Assembly (NCBI GenBank): GCA_037178675.1 | Contig: JAYMGJ010000416.1 | Span: 1 to 12,829, forward strand | Direction: 5' to 3' | Length of the DNA stretch: 12,829 nt | Source of the DNA: Scleroderma bovista | Lineage: Eukaryota > Basidiomycota > Agaricomycetes > Boletales > Sclerodermataceae | In this document: in pieces, positions 8,609-12,829 of the stretch | Layout of the letters: each line of letters begins with the position of its first letter | Position numbering within the stretch: position 1 is the stretch's first letter | Made by a program: the position numbers and the translations under genes | The notes under the pieces: generated by a model | Seen by the model: only the letters and a program-made list of their open reading frames with translations | Told to the model about the DNA's origin: nothing | The model's database searches: none

Positions 8609-8842
8609 CGTGTAAAGCACGACGAGCTGGCCCGTACACACGAGTCATGCATCCACTCTGTGTGAAAGGAAGTGACTCTCGACCGTGCACCACAACATGC
8701 AAGAAAGGGTCACCAGATAAAAGGATTTACCAGCAAGACAACGTGCCCGACACGATGTATGCAATCCAAAAAAAAAAAAAAAATACACAGATATCAGTAG
8801 CATGCAACCCACTCATCTCAAACTCCTACGCTTCAAAGGAAC
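8609..8842 (+). pseudogene. Right half of the split coding remnant, cut at the A2 border
   Basis: Continues the frame from 7895 once copy 2 is removed. The peptide has cysteines in SCKARRAG, PLCVKGS, RPCTTTCKKG and later NVPDTMYAIQ. A run of 16 A (8768-8783) follows, translated as lysines if the frame goes on. The sequence ends where the TTAGGGGGG border of unit A2 begins at 8843, so any real 3' end has been lost, or the gene ended near the A-run. The A-run could instead be the poly(A) of a retrocopied transcript. Function unknown. Confidence 0.38.
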
Positions 8843-8912
8843 TTAGGGGGGAGCAAAAATCGCGAAGCGATTTTTGCGATAAATCCAGCTTGCGGAGCTA
8901 GAGAGACGAGTG

Positions 8913-8989
8913 CGAGAGGGAAGGTGGTTCCTGTGCGGAGACAGAAGACCGGGGTGCCTTTCGACTTATTGTCTCATCAGCCCTTCTCG
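8913..8989 (-). ncRNA. Type I hammerhead ribozyme, unit A2
   Basis: Minus strand: stem I 3' arm CGAGAAGGG (8989-8981), CUGAUGA (8980-8974), stem II GAC-AAUAA-GUC (8973-8963), GAAA (8962-8959), stem III (GG/CC next to the core, then GGU..UUCUGU/ACAGGAACC), UU (8922-8921), stem I 5' arm CCCUCUCG (8920-8913). Stem I has 8 bp with one bulged A. Predicted cleavage is between 8921 and 8920. Wobble pairs in stem III exist only on this strand. Confidence 0.85.
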
Positions 8990-9666
8990 TTATCTCTTTT
9001 ATCCGTAGACCGTTGCTGAGTCGGAATCTCAAACAGCGGGGTTGGTACGGCAAAGTTACCACATGATTCCCTAATCAACCAATCGCTACTAAGCTGGCAA
9101 GCGTCTCCGATGCCGAGAACCACGTTGTGGGGGGCAGAGCGGCACTACACACAGCCTTCGCGATAGGAAGACGGTTACTCACTTAACCGATTGGACTAGA
9201 CCCTTAAGGCCTTACTGCCGGTGTTAATTACCGTGCAACACGTTCCCCCCATGGGGGGACAACGACACACGAGGCGTTACCTCGAGGTGATCGCTTCCAT
9301 CGCATTGGATCCTTAAGATCCGAGCCCTATCCCGGGGCCTTGGTGCCGCTTGCAGAGCGGCCATGCCTAGGGCATGAGGCGGAGCCTCATGTCCACCCGA
9401 TCGGATCAGATCCGACGGGAATTCCGCGCCAAGGGAACGATGTTTCTCCGCCGGAGCGGAGCGAAGGCGGTTGCATAGCCGGGGCAATGGTAGCGAATCG
9501 GAGCTACCGGCGGGATCGGACCTAGGGCCAGTTCCGCACTATTGCCAACTCGTTAAAGAACTTCTGCCCGGGCCCCTTGTGCCATACGGGGAAAGTTCGG
9601 AGAAACTTCAAAAGGATTTATCCGACCGGAGTCGGACCGAGCCTAGACTCGCAGACAGCTCGTGCC

Positions 9667-9715
9667 TGATCACGTGACCGGTCCGCATTGAACCGATAGC
9701 CGGTGATCACGTGAC
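9667..9715. other. Twin CACGTG palindromes, unit A2
   Basis: TGATCACGTGACC (9667-9679) and TGATCACGTGAC (9704-9715) around the near-invariant spacer. Shared by all five units near the telomere-proximal end; possible bHLH-type binding pair or bulged hairpin. Confidence 0.6.
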
Positions 9716-9780
9716 AGCCGGGGCTACCCAGCTTCCTTTTTAGGAATTTTAAACTCCGCCGGTTCCTAGCCTACACCACC

Positions 9781-9801
9781 GGTTAGGTATGGTTAGGGGG
9801 G
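9781..9801 (+). repeat. Telomere-like spacer A2/B1
   Basis: GGTTAGGTATGGTTAGGGGG joins the CACCACCGG end of A2 to the start of B1, in the same orientation as the terminal telomere. Confidence 0.8.
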
Positions 9802-9860
9802 AAGTACACCACGCAGGGTAGTGCCAACGGGTAGCCAGGTTGCTAGGTGATGAGAAAAGA

Positions 9861-9935
9861 CGAGGGAGGAAGGGCGCTCTAGTGTAAACACCGAAGCGTG
9901 GCTCTTTCGACTTGAAGTCTCATCAGCCTCTTTCG
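9861..9935 (-). ncRNA. Type I hammerhead ribozyme, unit B1
   Basis: Minus strand: stem I 3' arm CGAAAGAGG (9935-9927), CUGAUGA (9926-9920), stem II GACUUCAAGUC (9919-9909), GAAA (9908-9905), a stem III hairpin with CGCUU/GAGCG and GUGU/ACAC helices, UU (9871-9870), stem I 5' arm CCUCCCUCG (9869-9861). Stem I extends to ~15 bp with an internal loop. Stem III next to the core is weak. Predicted cleavage is between 9870 and 9869. Confidence 0.8.
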
Positions 9936-10571
9936 TCTCTTTATATATTGCATGGACAGGGATTTAGAGCGGAGTCCGAATCGCAAGCGTTGATAAGAGT
10001 GACTTATCCCATTGGTTACCGTTGGTTTGGTGCTACTAGACTGGCAAGCGTCTCCGATGCCGAGAACCACGTAGTGGGGGGCAGAGCGGCACTACACTCA
10101 GCCGATCGCGACCCGATCGTCAGGTGAACCAACTTCCCGGTGATGTACTCCCATTATGTACAGGATGAACAATAAACCGTTTAGCTTACCATTGTCTTGG
10201 ACAATGCAAGATCCAAATTAGGCGTTACCTAATAGGAAATGCTTCTGGAGCTTCTGATCCTTTAGATCCGATGCTTATCCAGCCAATCGGGTGCCGCTTG
10301 CAGAGCGGCCATTGTTCCGAAGAACGCCCGATATAACTCCATTTGTAGATTCTATTGTTCTACGGAAGCGGATAACTAAATAGCCGGGGGGCGGTGACGG
10401 TAACGGTCGTCACGGCGCAATCGGACATCGGCCCTGTTGCGCACTAGCCCCACTTCGTTAAAGAACTTCTATCCGGGCGCCATGTGCCTGTCGGAAAAAA
10501 GTCGGAGATTGATCGGAGTAATTTATCCGACCGGAGTCGGACCGGGCCTAGACCCGCAGACAGCTCGTGCC

Positions 10572-10620
10572 TGATCACGTGACCGGACCGCATTGAACCG
10601 ATAGCCGGTGATCACGTGAC
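10572..10620. other. Twin CACGTG palindromes, unit B1
   Basis: TGATCACGTGACC (10572-10584) and TGATCACGTGAC (10609-10620). Same spacing and spacer sequence as in A units, with one T-to-A change after the left copy. Confidence 0.6.
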
Positions 10621-10689
10621 ACCCGGGGCTACCCAGGTTTACTCTCTCACGATTTTAAACTCCGCCGGTTCCCGCCACACCCTGCCACC

Positions 10690-10725
10690 GGTTAGGTTTG
10701 CAGTTAGGGTTAGTGGTTAGGGGGG
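10690..10725 (+). repeat. Telomere-like spacer B1/A3
   Basis: Degenerate telomeric repeat containing GTTAGGTTTGCAGTTAGGG then TTAGTGGTTAGGGGGG. Its left part is identical to the sequence after B2 at 12622, where it continues into the telomere. Confidence 0.8.
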
Positions 10726-10786
10726 AGCAAAAATCGCGAAGCGATTTTTGCGATAAATCCAGCTTGCGGAGCTAGAGAGACGAGTG

Positions 10787-10863
10787 CGAGAGGGAAGGTG
10801 GTTCCTGTGCGGGGACAGAAGACCGGGGTGCCTTTCGACTTATTGTCTCATCAGCCCTTCTCG
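10787..10863 (-). ncRNA. Type I hammerhead ribozyme, unit A3
   Basis: Same elements as in A2: CGAGAAGGG (10863-10855), CUGAUGA (10854-10848), stem II GAC..GUC (10847-10837), GAAA (10836-10833), UU (10796-10795), CCCUCUCG (10794-10787). Predicted cleavage is between 10795 and 10794. Confidence 0.85.
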
Positions 10864-11541
10864 TTATCTCTTTTATCCGTAGACCGTTGCTGAGTCGGAA
10901 TCTCAAACAGCGGGGTTGGTACGGCAAAGTTACCACATGATTCCCTAATCAACCAATCGCTACTAAGCTGGCAAGCGTCTCCGATGCCGAGAACCACGTT
11001 GTGGGGGGCAGAGCGGCACTACACACAGCCTTCGCGATAGGAAGACGGTTACTCACTTAACCGATTGGACTAGACCCTTGAGGCCTTACTGCCGGTGTTA
11101 ATTACCGTGCAACACGTTCCCCCCTTGGGGGGACAACGACACACGAGGCGTTACCTCGAGGTGATTGCTTCCATCGCATTGGATCCTTAAGATCCGAGCC
11201 CTATCCCGGGGCCTTGGCGCCGCTTGCAGAGCGGCCATGCCTAGGGCATGAGGCGGAGCCTCATGTCCACCTGATCGGAGCGAAGTCCGACAGGGATTCC
11301 GCACCAAGGGAACGATGTTATTCCGCCGGAGCGGAGCGAAGGTGGTTGCATAGCCGGGGCAATGGTAGCGAATCGGAGCTACCGGCGGGATCGGACCTAG
11401 GGCCAGTTCCGCGCTATTGCCAACTCGTTAAAGAACTTCTGCCCGGGCCCCTTGTGCCATACGGGGAAAGTTCGGAGAAACTTCAAAAGGATTTATCCGA
11501 CCGGGGTCGGACCGAGTCTAGACTCGCAGACAGCTCGTGCC

Positions 11542-11590
11542 TGATCACGTGACCGGTCCGCATTGAACCGATAGCCGGTGATCACGTGAC
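11542..11590. other. Twin CACGTG palindromes, unit A3
   Basis: TGATCACGTGACC at 11542 and TGATCACGTGAC ending at 11590; identical arrangement to A2. Confidence 0.6.
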
Positions 11591-11657
11591 AGCCGGGACT
11601 ACCCAGCTTCCTTTTTAGGAATTTTAAACTCCGCCGGTTCCTAGCCTACACCACCGG

Positions 11658-11731
11658 TTAGGTATGGTTAGGTTCGGTTAGGTTCGGTAGTTAACCCGGT
11701 TAGGGGTAGGGTTTAAGATTAGTTAGGGGGG
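11658..11731 (+). repeat. Telomere-like spacer A3/B2
   Basis: About 70 bp of degenerate telomeric sequence: GTTAGGTATGGTTAGG, two TTCGGTTAGG-type repeats, a TTAACCCGGTTAGGGG segment, GGGTTTAAGATTAG and the TTAGGGGGG border of B2. Much longer than the A2/B1 spacer, as expected if A3 had been a chromosome end for a time before B2 was added. Confidence 0.78.
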
Positions 11732-11791
11732 AAGTACACCACACGGGGTAGTGCCAACGGGTAGCCAGGTTTACTGGGTGATGAGCAAAGA

Positions 11792-11867
11792 CGATGGAGG
11801 AAGGGGCCTTTAGTGTAAACACCGAAGGCTGGCTCTTTCGACTTGAAGTCTCATCAGCCTCTTTTCG
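11792..11867 (-). ncRNA. Type I hammerhead ribozyme, unit B2
   Basis: Minus strand: stem I 3' arm CGAAAAGAGG (11867-11858), CUGAUGA (11857-11851), stem II GACUUCAAGUC (11850-11840), GAAA (11839-11836), stem III hairpin GCCUU/AAGGC with GUGU/ACAC on top, UU (11802-11801), stem I 5' arm CCUCCAUCG (11800-11792). Stem I has a mismatched middle. Predicted cleavage is between 11801 and 11800. Confidence 0.78.
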
Positions 11868-12502
11868 TCTCTTTATATATTGCATGGACAGGGATTTAGA
11901 GCGGAGTCCGAATCGCAAGCGTTGATAAGAGTGACTTATCCCATTGGTTACCATTGGTTCGGTGCTACTAGACTGGCAAGCGTCTCCGATGCGAGAACCA
12001 CGTAGTGGGGGCAGAGCGGCACTACACTCAGCCGATCGCGACCCGATCGTCAGGTGAACCAACTTCCCGGTGATGTACTCCCGATATATACAGGATGAAC
12101 AATAAACCGTTTAGCTTTACCATTGTCTTGGACAATGCAAGATCCAAATTAGGCGTTACCTAATAGGAAATGCTTCTGGAGCTTCTGATCCTTTAGATCC
12201 GATGCTTATCCAGCCAATCGGATGCCGCTTGCAGAGCGGCCATTGTTCCGAAGAACGTCCGATATAACTCCATTTGTAGACTCTATTGTTCTACGGAAGC
12301 GGATAACTAAATAGCCGGGGGGCGGTGACAGTAACGGTTGTCACGGCGCAATCGGACATCGGCCCTGTTGCGCACTAGCCCCACTTCGTTAAAGAACTTC
12401 TATCCGGGCGCCATGTGCCTGTCGGAAAAAAGTCGGAGATTGATCGGAGTAATTTATCCGACCGGAGTCGGACCGGGCCTAGACCCGCAGACAGCTCGTG
12501 CC

Positions 12503-12551
12503 TGATCACGTGACCGGACCGCATTGAACCGATAGCCGGTGATCACGTGAC
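12503..12551. other. Twin CACGTG palindromes, unit B2
   Basis: TGATCACGTGACC at 12503 and TGATCACGTGAC ending at 12551; the pair nearest the telomere, ~75 bp from the first telomeric repeat. Confidence 0.6.
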
Positions 12552-12622
12552 ACCCGGGACTACCCAGGTTTACTCTCTCACGATTTTAAACTCCGCCGGT
12601 TCCCGCCACACCCTGCCACCGG

Positions 12623-12829
12623 TTAGGTTTGCAGTTAGGGTTAGTGGTTAGGGTTCGGGTTAGGGTTTGGGTTAGGTTAGGTTAGGGTTAGGTTAGGTTA
12701 GGTTAGGTTAGGTTAGGGTTAGGTTAGGGTTAGGGTTAGGTTAGGGTTAGGTTAGGGTTACTTAGGGTTAGGTTAGGTTAGGTTAGGGTTAGGTTAGGTT
12801 TAGGGTTAGGTTAGGTTAGGTTAGGTTAG
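12623..12829 (+). repeat. Terminal telomere, mixed TTAGG/TTAGGG
   Basis: A degenerate start (TTAGGTTTGCAG, GGGTTCGGG, GGGTTTGGG) gives way from ~12670 to an irregular mix of TTAGG and TTAGGG, with rare TTTAGGG and one TTAC variant, to the window end. The G-rich strand reads outward, so the window ends at a chromosome terminus. The mixed 5/6-nt unit implies a telomerase that stutters over the G run; it is neither pure arthropod-type TTAGG nor pure TTAGGG. Confidence 0.93.

Larger units (their letters stand above)
8843..9780 (-). mobile_element. Subtelomeric ribozyme-bearing unit A2
   Basis: Starts with TTAGGGGGG, followed by hairpin GCAAAAATCGC-gaa-GCGATTTTTGC (8853-8877). It carries the minus-strand hammerhead at 8913-8989, the block common to all units (9094-9156), and stem-loops at ~9241-9262 (C6/G6), 9270-9284 (loop CGTTA), 9307-9321 (GGATC/GATCC), ~9352-9368 (GCCGCT/AGCGGC), ~9370-9392 (CATGAGGC/GCCTCATG) and 9489-9508 (GGTAGC/GCTACC). 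It ends with CACCACCGG. Nearly identical to A3. Small ORFs within it are not conserved with A1 or B. Border style and ribozyme suggest a telomere-inserting retroelement or its satellite. Confidence 0.82.
9793..10689 (-). mobile_element. Subtelomeric ribozyme-bearing unit B1
   Basis: The B family shares the TTAGGGGGG border, hammerhead, central block (10041-10103), GCCGCT/AGCGGC hairpin, TCCGAC/GTCGGA hairpin and twin CACGTG end with A, but most other sequence differs. Differences fall in paired positions: ATTAGG-CGTTA-CCTAAT (10217-10233) replaces A's GAGG-CGTTA-CCTC; CATTGTC/GACAATG (~10191-10207) replaces A's C-run/G-run hairpin; GTGACG/CGTCAC (10394-10413) replaces GGTAGC/GCTACC. It ends CTGCCACCGG. 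No long ORF; the conserved entity is structure. Near-identical to B2. Confidence 0.82.
10717..11657 (-). mobile_element. Subtelomeric ribozyme-bearing unit A3
   Basis: Nearly identical to A2 along its length. It has the border hairpin (10727-10751), hammerhead (10787-10863), common block and the same string of stem-loops. Small differences from A2 include CGAGTC-TA-GACTCG (A2: CGAG..CTCG with a less perfect stem) and a changed hairpin after CTCATGTCC. Followed by the longest internal telomeric spacer. A3-B2 repeats the order A2-B1, so the A+B pair was duplicated as a unit or by successive additions. Confidence 0.82.
11723..12622 (-). mobile_element. Subtelomeric ribozyme-bearing unit B2, telomere-proximal
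   Basis: Nearly identical to B1. Among the few differences is a compensatory pair: GTGACG/CGTCAC in B1 (10394-10413) is GTGACA/TGTCAC in B2 (12325-12344). The stem III hairpin of its ribozyme is GCCUU/AAGGC against CGCUU/GAGCG in B1, another compensated change. It ends CTGCCACCGG and passes directly into telomeric repeat, so it is the outermost unit. Confidence 0.82.

Noticed and set aside
8768..8783. Run of 16 A as the poly(A) tail of a retrocopied gene
   Set aside because: No target-site duplication or clear 5' end could be matched; kept only as a note on the coding remnant.
8905..8930. GTGCGAGAGGG resembling a sarcin-ricin loop, hinting at subtelomeric rRNA
   Set aside because: The A1 and B copies differ at these bases, no other rRNA landmark (such as the 530 loop) is present, and the segment is explained by hammerhead stem I.
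9224..9677. Small ORFs of 61-112 codons inside the A and B units
   Set aside because: They are not conserved between A1, A2/A3 and B, while base-paired stems are; changes follow structure, not codons.
9936..9952. TATATA motif after the ribozyme in B units and in A1, as a plus-strand promoter
   Set aside because: A2 and A3 have TTTTATCC at the same place, so it is not conserved; left unassigned.

Overview
The window is the right end of a eukaryotic chromosome. The last ~200 bp are an irregular TTAGG/TTAGGG array with its G-rich strand running toward the window edge. One spliced gene has 53-54 nt GT..AG introns. No rRNA, tRNA or bacterial-type gene was found. Short introns, compact spacing and the telomere type fit a fungus or another small-genome protist; I cannot name the lineage.

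Layout, left to right. (1) 1-1528: a 5'-truncated reverse-transcriptase ORF on the minus strand; its upstream edge stops at a telomere-like TTAGGTTAGGGGGG run. (2) 1529-2461: unit A1, a divergent relic of a subtelomeric unit. (3) 2496-3924: a perfectly phased 21-bp minisatellite, then ~190-300 bp higher-order repeats. (4) 4504-4817: four 77-79 bp tandem repeats. (5) 4871-6063: a three-exon gene of unknown function (361 aa). (6) 6159-8608: two CACTG-ended foldback transposons with 3-bp target duplications. The first carries a 943-bp palindromic element inside it. The second splits an open reading frame that becomes continuous when the transposon is removed. (7) 8843-12622: four head-to-tail subtelomeric units A2-B1-A3-B2, 0.90-0.94 kb each, separated by short telomere-like spacers. 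(8) 12623-12829: the terminal telomere.

The main discovery is in the A and B units. All five copies carry, on the minus (C-rich) strand about 70 nt from the left border, a type I hammerhead ribozyme: CUGANGA, stem II, GAAA, stem III, UU cleavage site and a closing stem I. Stems I and II change in compensating ways between copies. The rest of each unit is a chain of stem-loops with many compensatory changes and no conserved ORF, so it behaves like a large structured RNA. Self-cleavage of a C-rich-strand transcript would give RNAs of 925-1006 nt, each carrying telomere-complementary CCCCCCTAAC-type sequence.

Together these features suggest non-autonomous, ribozyme-bearing, telomere-targeted retroelements ('telomeric retrozymes'). 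They may be mobilised by an endonuclease-deficient, Penelope-like reverse transcriptase such as the one left at 577-1528. The ribozyme cores and covariation are seen in the sequence; the retroelement mechanism is inference.
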